DNA from: HXMU1420-2 sp017643305
GTDB taxonomy: Bacteria; Pseudomonadota; Alphaproteobacteria; Rhodobacterales; Rhodobacteraceae
Assembly: GCA_965217135.1 (NCBI GenBank)
Contig: OZ244249.1
Location: 3,968,001-4,032,000, forward strand
Reading direction: 5' to 3'
DNA length: 64,000 bases
Positions 17,155-24,933 of this stretch are shown in pieces. Made by a program: the position numbers and the translations under genes. Below the pieces are notes generated by a model, which was not told the DNA's origin, did no database searches, and worked only from the letters and a program-made list of their open reading frames with translations. Numbering within the stretch: position 1 is the stretch's first letter; every line of letters starts with the position of its first letter.

Positions 17155-17700
17155 AACCCGCAAAACCAATTCTTCGATCTGGGTGGCTGGAAAAGGCATA
17201 CGACCGGATCTATCAACTTGCACCTATAATTTTACAACACACCCCACGCATTCTGGCATTCGCAAACGCACAAAGCAGACCTTGCAACAACCGCAGCGAG
17301 TTTACCCTTGGCCCCGCAAAGCGGACAATCAATCAAGCTGCCGCAAACGACGGCTTCGAGCCCAAATCTACCGATGCTGCAGCCAGTTCGAATGGGCGTG
17401 ATGAACACAGAATGGACGTTCCCGGGTGTGATCACTCCTCCTGCTATCTCTTGAGAAGAGGCAATTATACACACGCATAAGCCACCTGTGGATTTACATC
17501 TAAGAAGCTTCGTTGGAACGAAGGTCACCAAATTCGAGCCTGCCTTCACCTCTCCACCTGTAAACAATTGTACATGATCCAAAATTCTTTTCAGTTTTTT
17601 GCTCAAAGGCCTGTCGGTACAAATCATCTCTACAAACAAGGCGAATTTCGGCTTGGAGCGCTTCTCCGTCCCGGTTTCGCCGATGACAAGGAGGAAAGAA
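17155..17700. other. Intergenic region before the betaine transporter, with a minus-strand remnant
   Basis: There is no confident gene here. A minus-strand ORF runs from ATG 17627 to 17232. Its first 25 residues, starting MICTDRPLSKKLKRILDHV, resemble those of the broken gene at 20883-21083 (MALCTGKPTLEELNRFLDHV), and the DNA similarity covers about 85 bp. The rest of the ORF, with many cysteines, matches nothing I know. The stretch must also hold the promoter of the transporter operon. Confidence 0.45.
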
Positions 17701-18672
17701 ATGTTCAGGATTTCAACGGGACTCGGGTGTGTATTTGCCGCGGCAATCACCGCCTCGGCGGCCCAGGCAAACGACTGCGGTGAAGTATCTATCATGCAAG
17801 GCGACTGGGGGTCTGCGCAGATCGTCACAGCGGTTGCGAAGTTCCTGATGGAGCAAGGTTACGGGTGCGACGTCACCGCAATGCCGCTCTCCAGCAACCC
17901 TGCGCTGGCATCCGTATCCGAGACCGGGGAGCCTGATATTCTGACTGAAATCTGGACAAACGGCGCGCCGGCTTACCAAGGGCTGGTTGACTCAGGTGCG
18001 ATCATTCCTGTGACCGAAGTTCTGTCAGATGGTGGTGTCGAAGGGTTCTTTGTTCCGAACTACCTCGTGGAAAAACATCCGGAACTGGCAACAATTGAAG
18101 GCATCGCAGCCAACCCCGAACTTGTCGGAAATCGCTTCCACAACTGCCCCGAGGGATGGACTTGTCTGAATGTCAGCTCCAACCTGATGAAGGCAGGCGG
18201 GTTGATTGATGCAGGCATTGAAAATTTCGTGCATGGATCAGGCGAAACCCTTGCGGCGTCGATCGCTGCGGCCTACGAGAACAAAGAACCGTGGTTCGGC
18301 TTTTATTGGGGACCGACATCGGTACTGGGTAAATACCCTATGACCCTGGTCGAAATGGGCCCGCATGATCCCGATGTGTGGGCCTGCAACAGTACTGCGG
18401 AATGCGAGACGCCTGCGATGAGTGGATTTCCTCGCAGTCTCGTTGTCACGGTCCTGGCCAAAGAATTTATGGCAGAGAACGAAGCGATCAGCTCGCTTAT
18501 GACAAACCTGTCCTTCACGAACGCGCAAATGAGCGAAACGCTGGCATGGGTTGAAGACAACAATGCCTCTTACGATGAAGGCGCGGTGCATTTTCTGACG
18601 ACCTACAAGGATGTTTGGGGGGCGTGGCTTAACGATGATGCGCGCGACAAACTTTCCGCATTGCTGCAGTAA
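17701..18672 (+). CDS. Betaine-type ABC transporter substrate-binding protein (OpuAC/ProX family)
   Basis: The 323-residue protein has a signal peptide (MFRISTGLGCVFAAAITASA, cleaved near AQA-ND) and the OpuAC fold sequence, with EVSIMQGDWGSAQIVTAV at the mature N terminus and EPWFGFYWGPTSVLGKYP, whose aromatic residues may form the onium-binding cage. The ATG at 17701 follows AAGGAGGA. Family members bind glycine betaine, proline betaine, choline, carnitine or DMSP in the periplasm. The specific ligand cannot be told from sequence. It leads a three-gene operon with permease and ATPase. Confidence 0.92.
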   Translation: MFRISTGLGCVFAAAITASAAQANDCGEVSIMQGDWGSAQIVTAVAKFLMEQGYGCDVTAMPLSSNPALASVSETGEPDILTEIWTNGAPAYQGLVDSGAIIPVTEVLSDGGVEGFFVPNYLVEKHPELATIEGIAANPELVGNRFHNCPEGWTCLNVSSNLMKAGGLIDAGIENFVHGSGETLAASIAAAYENKEPWFGFYWGPTSVLGKYPMTLVEMGPHDPDVWACNSTAECETPAMSGFPRSLVVTVLAKEFMAENEAISSLMTNLSFTNAQMSETLAWVEDNNASYDEGAVHFLTTYKDVWGAWLNDDARDKLSALLQ

Positions 18673-18684
18673 ACTGCAAGGAAA

Positions 18685-18706
18685 GGGGCATCCTCAGTGA
18701 TGCCCC
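18685..18706 (+). promoter_or_regulatory. Intercistronic hairpin after the binding-protein gene
   Basis: GGGGCATC and GATGCCCC form a perfect 8-bp stem with a six-base loop. No T-run follows, so it is not a full terminator. Such hairpins between binding-protein and permease genes commonly protect the upstream mRNA and keep the binding protein in excess. Confidence 0.55.
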
Positions 18707-18739
18707 TAACGCACTGAAGTAGATCGGAAAGTGGGATAA

Positions 18740-19768
18740 ATGGCCTTCTATGACAAGTTATTCAGCGCATTGGGTTTGAGCGAATGGTGTGGCACGTCAG
18801 ATGACAAAGCGCCTCTTTCGCTGGCGGACCTTGCGGCGCAAGCAGGAGGAGAAGAGGCCTCTGGGCCGCTCGTTCCAATTCCCTCATTTGATAATCTGCA
18901 CGAAAGCTGCAACCGCATATGGCAGTCGCGCGATGTAACCAACGGGATCGAAGAAGGGTTTCTGGCAGCCAAACCGGTCCTGAAAACCGTTCTGGACCCG
19001 ATCACACAGCCATTGAGCTGGATATTGGATGGCGCACTTTGGCTGTTTGAAGCGACGCCATGGTTCATCATGGTCCCGCTTCTGGTGGCGATTTCCTGGT
19101 ACGCGTCGCGTTCGCGCCCTGTGACGATCTTCGTCGCCGTCTCGATTATGCTGCTGGCCGTCGTAGACCACTACGATGTGGCGATGCAGACTCTGTCGAT
19201 CATCTTTGTATGTACGACGATATCTGTGCTGTTCGGTGTGCCCATTGGAATTGCCATGTCGAAATCCGACCGATTGCAAAAAAGCGTCGTTCCGTTACTC
19301 GACCTGCTGCAGACCCTGCCGACCTTCGTGTACCTGATCCCTCTGATTTTCTTGTTCTCGGTCACGGAATCCAAACTGTACGGGATTGCGATCATCCTTT
19401 ACGCGATTGTCCCGGTGATCCGCCTGACCGATCTGGGCATCCGTCTTGTCGACAGGGATGTGATCGAAGCGGCCAACGCCTTTGGCATGAATGACCGTCA
19501 GAAACTGGTGCGGGTACAATTGCCGCTGGCGCTACCGAACATCATGGCCGGAATCAACCAGACCATCATGATGAGCCTTGCCATGGTCGTGATCGCCTCT
19601 CTTGTTTCGGCCCCTGGCCTTGGCGTGAACGTGTTGCGCGGTATCCGAAACCTTGAACTAGGTGTGGGCATCGTCGCTGGCATCGGCATTGTTCTGCTGG
19701 CCGTGATCCTTGACCGCGTGTCCAAGGCAGCGCTCACACGAGTCGATAAGACCCAAGTCAAACATTAA
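18740..19768 (+). CDS. Betaine-type ABC transporter permease (ProW/OpuAB family)
   Basis: The 342-residue inner-membrane permease has an N-terminal extension of about 100 mostly soluble residues, as in ProW, followed by six or more membrane segments. The ATPase-contact loop (EAA motif) reads VIEAANAFGMNDRQKLVRVQLPLALPNI, shown here only as a motif region near residues 236-263. It follows the substrate-binding gene after a stabilising hairpin and is 12 bases from the ATPase gene, so the three proteins form one importer. Confidence 0.93.
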   Translation: MAFYDKLFSALGLSEWCGTSDDKAPLSLADLAAQAGGEEASGPLVPIPSFDNLHESCNRIWQSRDVTNGIEEGFLAAKPVLKTVLDPITQPLSWILDGALWLFEATPWFIMVPLLVAISWYASRSRPVTIFVAVSIMLLAVVDHYDVAMQTLSIIFVCTTISVLFGVPIGIAMSKSDRLQKSVVPLLDLLQTLPTFVYLIPLIFLFSVTESKLYGIAIILYAIVPVIRLTDLGIRLVDRDVIEAANAFGMNDRQKLVRVQLPLALPNIMAGINQTIMMSLAMVVIASLVSAPGLGVNVLRGIRNLELGVGIVAGIGIVLLAVILDRVSKAALTRVDKTQVKH

Positions 19769-19780
19769 GGATCCGGTTCA

Positions 19781-20839
19781 ATGACACAACCAATGGTCCG
19801 CCTGTCCGGGCTCTATAAAATCTTTGGCGCCCGCGACAAGGACGTGTTGCAGCATGTCAAAGAAGGCATGGGCAAGGAAGAGTTGTTGGCACGGCACGGG
19901 CACGTATTGGGTCTCAACAACATCAACGTCGATATGCAGGCGGGCGAAATCACAGTTGTCATGGGCCTGTCAGGTTCGGGCAAATCCACGCTGATCCGCC
20001 ACCTGAACCGGTTGATCGAACCCACTGCAGGCGAGATCATCGTGCAGGGTGAGGACGTGATGGGCCTTTCAGAGGACGGGCTGCGCCATGCCCGTCAGGA
20101 AACGATGTCGATGGTGTTCCAGAGATTCGCACTTTTGCCGCACAAGACCGTGCTGAAGAACGCAGGCATGCCCTTGTCGGTACGTGGCGAGTCTGAGGCT
20201 GATTGCGATAAGGAAGCCGCCAAGTGGCTGGATCGCGTGGGTCTGAGCGGGTTCGAGAACCATTATCCAGCGCAATTGTCCGGTGGGATGCAGCAGCGGG
20301 TTGGCATTGCCCGGGCGCTGACCGCAAACACACCGATCATGCTGATGGACGAGGCTTTCTCGGCCCTTGATCCGCTGATCCGGACCGACATGCAGGACCT
20401 GCTGCTTGAGCTGCAAAAAGAGCTGCACAAGACAATCATCTTCATCACTCACGATCTAGATGAGGCGCTGAAGCTGGCTGATCACCTTGTGATCCTGAAA
20501 GACGGCTTTGTTGTGCAACAGGGCGAGCCGCAGCATATTCTGTTGAACCCCAACGATCCTTACATCGAAGACTTCGTGAGCGACATCAACCGCGCACGGG
20601 TTCTGCGGGTCCGCTCGATCATGACCCCGCTGGACGGTGGCAGAGTGCCAAAAGATGCCCATGGCGAAGTGGACGTGAACGACACGCTCGAAAGCATGAT
20701 CGCGCGGTCCGGCGGGGATACGTCACACGCCTACGTTGTCAAAGATGGGGAGCAGACGGTCGGCACACTGGATATGACCGAACTGGTGCGCGCTCTTGTC
20801 CCTCGCGTCGCATCCGAGGCCGGTGCGCGTCAGTCCTGA
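19781..20839 (+). CDS. Betaine-type ABC transporter ATP-binding protein (ProV/OpuAA family)
   Basis: The 352-residue ATPase shows Walker A GLSGSGKSTLIRHL, signature LSGGMQQRVGIARAL, Walker B IMLMDEAFSALDPL and the H-loop FITHDLDEALKLAD. The pre-Walker stretch with GMGKEELLARHGHVLGLNN is typical of ProV. The C-terminal 80 residues look like a CBS-type domain, which in this family senses ionic strength. It completes the binding protein-permease-ATPase operon. Confidence 0.94.
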   Translation: MTQPMVRLSGLYKIFGARDKDVLQHVKEGMGKEELLARHGHVLGLNNINVDMQAGEITVVMGLSGSGKSTLIRHLNRLIEPTAGEIIVQGEDVMGLSEDGLRHARQETMSMVFQRFALLPHKTVLKNAGMPLSVRGESEADCDKEAAKWLDRVGLSGFENHYPAQLSGGMQQRVGIARALTANTPIMLMDEAFSALDPLIRTDMQDLLLELQKELHKTIIFITHDLDEALKLADHLVILKDGFVVQQGEPQHILLNPNDPYIEDFVSDINRARVLRVRSIMTPLDGGRVPKDAHGEVDVNDTLESMIARSGGDTSHAYVVKDGEQTVGTLDMTELVRALVPRVASEAGARQS

Positions 20840-20882
20840 CGCGCACTGATCGGAACTGAGCAGCTCGATATGCCCTGCCCCC

Positions 20883-21083
20883 ACAGTTTCTGCGAACTTC
20901 CCGGATGGCGCGGATCTTTTTCCCGAATTGCTCCAGGGGCTCGTCGCTGTGCTGCTCAAGGCAGATACGGACCATTGCGATAGTGGGGACAGGTTTACTT
21001 CGGCCGCCGACGGTTACGGATTTTACATGATCCAAAAATCTATTCAGTTCTTCGAGAGTGGGCTTGCCGGTACAAAGAGCCAT
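20883..21083 (-). pseudogene. Lrp/AsnC-like regulator remnant
   Basis: Reading from ATG 21083, the stretch IAMVRICLEQHSDEPLEQF followed by GKKIRAIREVRRNC resembles the RAM effector domain of Lrp/AsnC regulators (pattern FVRVSLxxHxxxxLxxFxxxIxxxPEV). There is no intact helix-turn-helix before it and the frame loses similarity after the cysteine. The remnant points away from the hydroxylase gene at 21183, whose start is 99 bases off. The same N-terminal piece recurs at 17553-17627. The assignment is tentative. Confidence 0.4.
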
Positions 21084-21182
21084 TAATCACAACCGTCCAA
21101 ACGTGATGGGAATGGGCATGCACGCAACATTTGAAATTCACGTGGATAAGGCCTGGATGAACCGATAACAGGAGCTGCGCGC

Positions 21183-22184
21183 ATGTCCGACACTGATGAG
21201 CACCTGAAAGCCGGCTCCAGCAAGGAATGGAACTGGCATCCGGACTTGCCCGTGGCGGTGACACCGCTGTTTTCATGGCCGCCAAGGCCCATGGCTACGC
21301 TCCGGTGGTTTGCGACCAACTGGCTTCCGATCACCGAATACCTCATCTACGCGCTGATGGCCTGGGCCGTTTGGGCATGGCTGGTGCCTCCCTTGGAGCA
21401 GATGCAGCGCTTAAGTTGGGGATGGGTTTTGCAGCTTTGGGCGCGCAACCTGATCCTGATGACCTTCTTTGCCCAAGGGCTGCACCTGTGGCTTTACGGG
21501 TGGAAGAAGCAGGGCGATGATTACAAGTTCGACCGGCGCGGACCGGCCAAGAATGCACGCATCTTCCTATGGAATGATCAATATTGGGACAATGTCACCT
21601 ACGCGCTCCTGTCCGGCGTGACCGTCTGGACGTTCTATGATGCCATCGTTTGGATGGCTTACGCCAATGGGTGGGCACCGATGATCACGGTTGAGAGCAA
21701 TCCGATCTGGTTCTTTGCCCTGTTCCTGTTGTTGCCTGTTGTGCAGTCCTTCCATTTCTACTGGCTGCACCGCGCACTGCACATCCCATGGATCTACAAG
21801 CGTGTGCATTCTGTGCATCACCGTAGTGTTTCAGTTGCACCGTGGTCAGGCTTTTCCATGCATCCGATCGAGCATGTCGGCTATATGAGTCTGCTGTTGA
21901 TCTTTCTGGTGGTGCCCGCGCATCCGATCCACTTCCTCTTCATCGGATATTCGTTGGCACTTGCTTCAGCCACGTCGCATGCCGGGTTTGAAAAACTGGT
22001 TCTGGGAGACAAGGCCCATCTGAAGATCGGGTCGTTCCACCACCAGCTGCATCACCGCTATTTCGAATGCAATTATGGCGGCCCGGAAATGCCGTGGGAC
22101 AACTGGTTCGGCAGCTTTCACGACGGCAGCCCGGAGGCAACGGAACGCGTGCGCGAAACCAAAAAGCGCATGCACACGAGATGA
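21183..22184 (+). CDS. Membrane di-iron hydroxylase (fatty acid hydroxylase / sterol desaturase family)
   Basis: The 333-residue protein has four or more membrane segments and the histidine clusters of the integral-membrane di-iron oxygenases: HRALH around residue 196, HSVHHR around 210 and HHQLHHR around 283, with a further conserved histidine in SHAGFEKL. Family members hydroxylate or desaturate lipid-like substrates using O2. The substrate here is not known. It is on the same strand as the betaine-type importer and upstream of the acyl-CoA catabolic operon, which raises the possibility that it acts on the imported compound or its derivative. Confidence 0.85.
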   Translation: MSDTDEHLKAGSSKEWNWHPDLPVAVTPLFSWPPRPMATLRWFATNWLPITEYLIYALMAWAVWAWLVPPLEQMQRLSWGWVLQLWARNLILMTFFAQGLHLWLYGWKKQGDDYKFDRRGPAKNARIFLWNDQYWDNVTYALLSGVTVWTFYDAIVWMAYANGWAPMITVESNPIWFFALFLLLPVVQSFHFYWLHRALHIPWIYKRVHSVHHRSVSVAPWSGFSMHPIEHVGYMSLLLIFLVVPAHPIHFLFIGYSLALASATSHAGFEKLVLGDKAHLKIGSFHHQLHHRYFECNYGGPEMPWDNWFGSFHDGSPEATERVRETKKRMHTR

Positions 22185-22768
22185 GTGGCTTGATGACACC
22201 CAAGGATGGTCGGTGTTGATCCGGAACGCGCTGACCGGCAGACCTAGAATTCAACAGATCAGGACCGGAAGAACCGCATGGTCGGGTCAGCCTCGATCTG
22301 TTCGAAAAGCCAGTCGATAAATGTATCGAGCTTGGGGCCGGGTGCACGCTCTTTTTGCGTCGCCAGATACCAGCGGCCTGGCTCGGGCACTGAAATGTCG
22401 AACGGCCTGACCAAGCGCCCCCTCTCAAGATCGCGCGAGCAAAACGGTGCCCTTGCGACGCTGATACCGTGATTATTTAGAACAGCCTCACGGACAAGCG
22501 GGTAGTTGTCGAAGATTGAGCCAAATTTCATAGTTTTGCGATCTAAGCCCGCAGCCTCCAACCAACAGTCCCAGTCATCCGGCTCATTCCATGTGTTTGG
22601 GACACTCAGCAACAGGAAATTTTTTAGCTCTTCCAGCGGCATTCCACCGCTTGCGGTTTTCAAGGCCTCCGGAGCACATACCGGATAGATATCGGTTTCA
22701 AACAACGGGATATAGTCAAACCGTTTGTCAAATGGTGGTGCATTGAACACGCCCACATCGAACCGGTG

Positions 22769-22776
22769 CATGTCAT
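22769..22776. repeat. Left 8-bp target-site duplication
   Basis: CATGTCAT immediately left of the element's TGTAACCC end is repeated exactly at 24283-24290. Both copies fall at the same place in the LysR reading frame. Confidence 0.85.
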
Positions 22777-22863
22777 TGTAACCCGTCATGACCTTTGAGA
22801 CAGACGGTGTTGTTTTGCTAAGCGAGTGTCTTTCGCTCATCGTAATCCTTGAAGGGATACGAG

Positions 22864-23235
22864 ATGAGAACGAAGACAGGGCCGAATGGATCGGCTGACA
22901 AACACGTCAAAGAGATCAAGCGTAAGACGCGGCGGCAGTTTTCTGCCGAGGAGAAGATCCGGATTGTTCTGGATGGCCTGCGTGGAGAGAGTTCAATTTC
23001 TGAGCTTTGCCGCCGTGAAGGGATAGCAGAGAGCCTGTATTACAATTGGTCGAAGGACTTCATGGAGGCGGGTAAGAAGCGGCTGGCTGGTGATACGGCC
23101 CGTCAAGCGACGTCCAGCGAAGTCACCAGCTTGAAGCGCGAAGCCCGGGATCTGAAGGAAGTTGTGGCTGAGCAGACACTGGAACTGCGTCTTCTCAAAA
23201 AAAGCATGCTCGCGGATGGGGACGACCCGGAATGA
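22864..23235 (+). CDS. Transposase OrfA (helix-turn-helix, IS3-like)
   Basis: The 123-residue protein has a basic N terminus, an HTH of the transposase-8 type (FSAEEKIRIVLDGLRGES, then ISELCRREGIAESLYYNWS) and a C-terminal leucine-rich coiled coil (VTSLKREARDLKEVVAEQTL). The ATG at 22864 follows GGGATACGAG and is preferred to a TTG five codons earlier. The stop overlaps the orfB start as ATGA. Confidence 0.9.
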   Translation: MRTKTGPNGSADKHVKEIKRKTRRQFSAEEKIRIVLDGLRGESSISELCRREGIAESLYYNWSKDFMEAGKKRLAGDTARQATSSEVTSLKREARDLKEVVAEQTLELRLLKKSMLADGDDPE

Positions 23236-24212
23236 GGTATCCTGCATCAGAGAAGCTGGAGATCATCAGCCTGGTCGAGGGGTCTCATCTGCCGGTCAAG
23301 CGCACCCTGGAGAAGCTGGGCGTATCGCGTCCGACTTTCTATCGATGGTATGATCGGTTTTTGCAGCTTGGCGAAGCTGGGCTTGCAGATCGCAAATCGC
23401 ATCCGGGCCGCGTCTGGAACCGCATTCCGGATACGGTGCGCCAGGCCATGTTGGAGATGGCATTGGCCAGACCGGAGCTGAGCCCGCGAGAACTTGCTGT
23501 GACCTTCACGGACGAACGTGGCTACTTCGTCTCTGAGGCCAGTGTCTACAGGCTTCTGCGCTCCCATGATCTGATCACCAGTCCAAACTTCATCGTCATG
23601 AAGGCGGCAGATGAGTTCCGGGACAAAACCACAGCACCAAATCAGCTTTGGCAGACCGACTTCACCTATCTCAAAGTGATCGGTTGGGGCTGGTTTTATC
23701 TTTCAACGGTCATGGATGATTACAGCCGTTACATCATCACCTGGAAGCTCTGCACCGGCATGGCCGCGTCTGATGTGCAGGACACGCTGAACCAGGCGCT
23801 CGAAGAAACAGGGCTTGATCAGGCAAACGTTGTTCATCGACCCCGCCTGCTGTCAGATAATGGCCCCTGTTACATATCCGGTGATCTAGCGAAATATCTG
23901 GAAGACAAAGGCATGCCGCACACACGCGGCGCACCATATCACCCGCAAACCCAGGGCAAGATCGAGCGCTGGCATCAGACCCTTAAGAACCGCATCTTGC
24001 TGGAGAATTACTTCCTACCCGGCGATCTCGAAGCACATGTCGCCGCCTTCGTCGGCCACTACAACCATCAGCGCTACCATGAGAGCTTGAAGAATCTGAC
24101 GCCGGCCGACGTCTACACAGGTCGCGGCCACACAATACTGCTCGAACGCGAAAGAACAAAAAGGAGGACCATGAAACTAAGGCGCTTGCAGCACGCCAAA
24201 TCCGCTGCTTAA
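23232..24212 (+). CDS. Transposase OrfB (DDE integrase core)
   Basis: The 326-residue protein combines an N-terminal HTH (TLEKLGVSRPTFYRWYDRF) with an rve-type integrase core. Catalytic residues are visible in LWQTDFTYLKV (first Asp), LLSDNGPCYISGD (second Asp) and QGKIERWHQTLKN (Glu). The frame is intact, so the element is probably still capable of transposition. Confidence 0.92.
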   Translation: MRYPASEKLEIISLVEGSHLPVKRTLEKLGVSRPTFYRWYDRFLQLGEAGLADRKSHPGRVWNRIPDTVRQAMLEMALARPELSPRELAVTFTDERGYFVSEASVYRLLRSHDLITSPNFIVMKAADEFRDKTTAPNQLWQTDFTYLKVIGWGWFYLSTVMDDYSRYIITWKLCTGMAASDVQDTLNQALEETGLDQANVVHRPRLLSDNGPCYISGDLAKYLEDKGMPHTRGAPYHPQTQGKIERWHQTLKNRILLENYFLPGDLEAHVAAFVGHYNHQRYHESLKNLTPADVYTGRGHTILLERERTKRRTMKLRRLQHAKSAA

Positions 24213-24282
24213 CTGAAGCCAGATGAGCGATGAACTCTCAAAGTCAAACTGCCATCTGTCTCAAACTATCTGATGACGGACA

Positions 24283-24290
24283 CATGTCAT
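24283..24290. repeat. Right 8-bp target-site duplication
   Basis: CATGTCAT, the exact partner of 22769-22776, directly follows the element's terminal ...GGACA. Confidence 0.85.
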
Positions 24291-24933
24291 AATCACCGTC
24301 TTCAAAGGTAGAGACGATGCGTACGCGCGTGTCCGGATTATCCTGAAGAAATTCAGCCAACCTAGGCTGCAGCCACATTGTGTTGAAACTTGCGTAGGAC
24401 TGGACAAGCAACACGTCCGGCTCCTCAGGGGTCTGGATGCGCCGCGTGGCTTTGATAATGCCCTGAATGTGTTCGCGGATCGGCGGGTAGTATTGCTCCC
24501 CAGCCAGTGTCAGTTCGACCGAACGGCTTGTGCGTTCCAGCAGTTTAACGCCGATTGATGTTTCCAGTGCTTTGACCTGGTGGCTGACTGCCGCATGGGT
24601 CACGCAAATCTCGTCAGCGGCCTTTCGGAAACTCTTGTGACGCGCCACCGCCTCAAAAGCGCGCAGTGAAACCAGCGTGGGCATGTGAGTGGTCATTACT
24701 GCATCTCCTTGAAGAAACAAAAACTGCTTACCCTCAAGCAAAGTTAACCGACGACGGGAGCAATAGCAGCAGACTTGTTATGCACCTTCTCATAGCTTTT
24801 CAAAGGATGACACGCAATGTGCGGCACGACGCGATCGATTAGAATATCTTGATGAACGGAAATTTCTTTCAGTTCTTCAACTGGGGAAGAGATGCCAGAT
24901 TAGGGGCTAAAGAAGCTCAAGGATTCCACCTTC

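Larger units (their letters stand above)
22777..24282 (+). mobile_element. IS3-like insertion sequence in the LysR gene
   Basis: The element is about 1506 bp. The left end begins TGTAACCCGTCATGACC and the right end, complemented, begins TGTCCGTCATCAGATAG; both then share TTTGAGACAGAYGG, so the terminal inverted repeats are long but gapped. The ends are TG...CA. An 8-bp duplication flanks it, longer than the 3-5 bp usual for IS3, so the family label is from the two-ORF transposase architecture and is somewhat uncertain. The intact ORFs and perfect duplication indicate a recent insertion. Confidence 0.85.
22259..24696 (-). pseudogene. LysR-family regulator interrupted by an insertion sequence
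   Basis: The N-terminal part (24696 down to 24283) gives the LysR helix-turn-helix LVSLRAFEAVARHKSFRKAA and ends at FEDGDYDM. The C-terminal part resumes HRFDVGVFNAPP and runs to the stop at 22259. Removing 22777-24282 and one copy of the 8-bp duplication rejoins the frame to 307 residues, a normal LysR length. The ATG at 24696 follows AAGGAG. It resembles GcvA-type LysRs. The disruption separates the DNA-binding and effector domains, so the regulator is presumably inactive, and the adjacent operons may have lost their normal control. Confidence 0.92.

Noticed and set aside
24743..24897. Minus-strand frame of about 51 codons between LysR and the acyl-CoA ligase
   Set aside because: It has no start codon and only a vague resemblance to the fragments at 17627 and 21083. 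It is more likely promoter DNA for the ligase operon.
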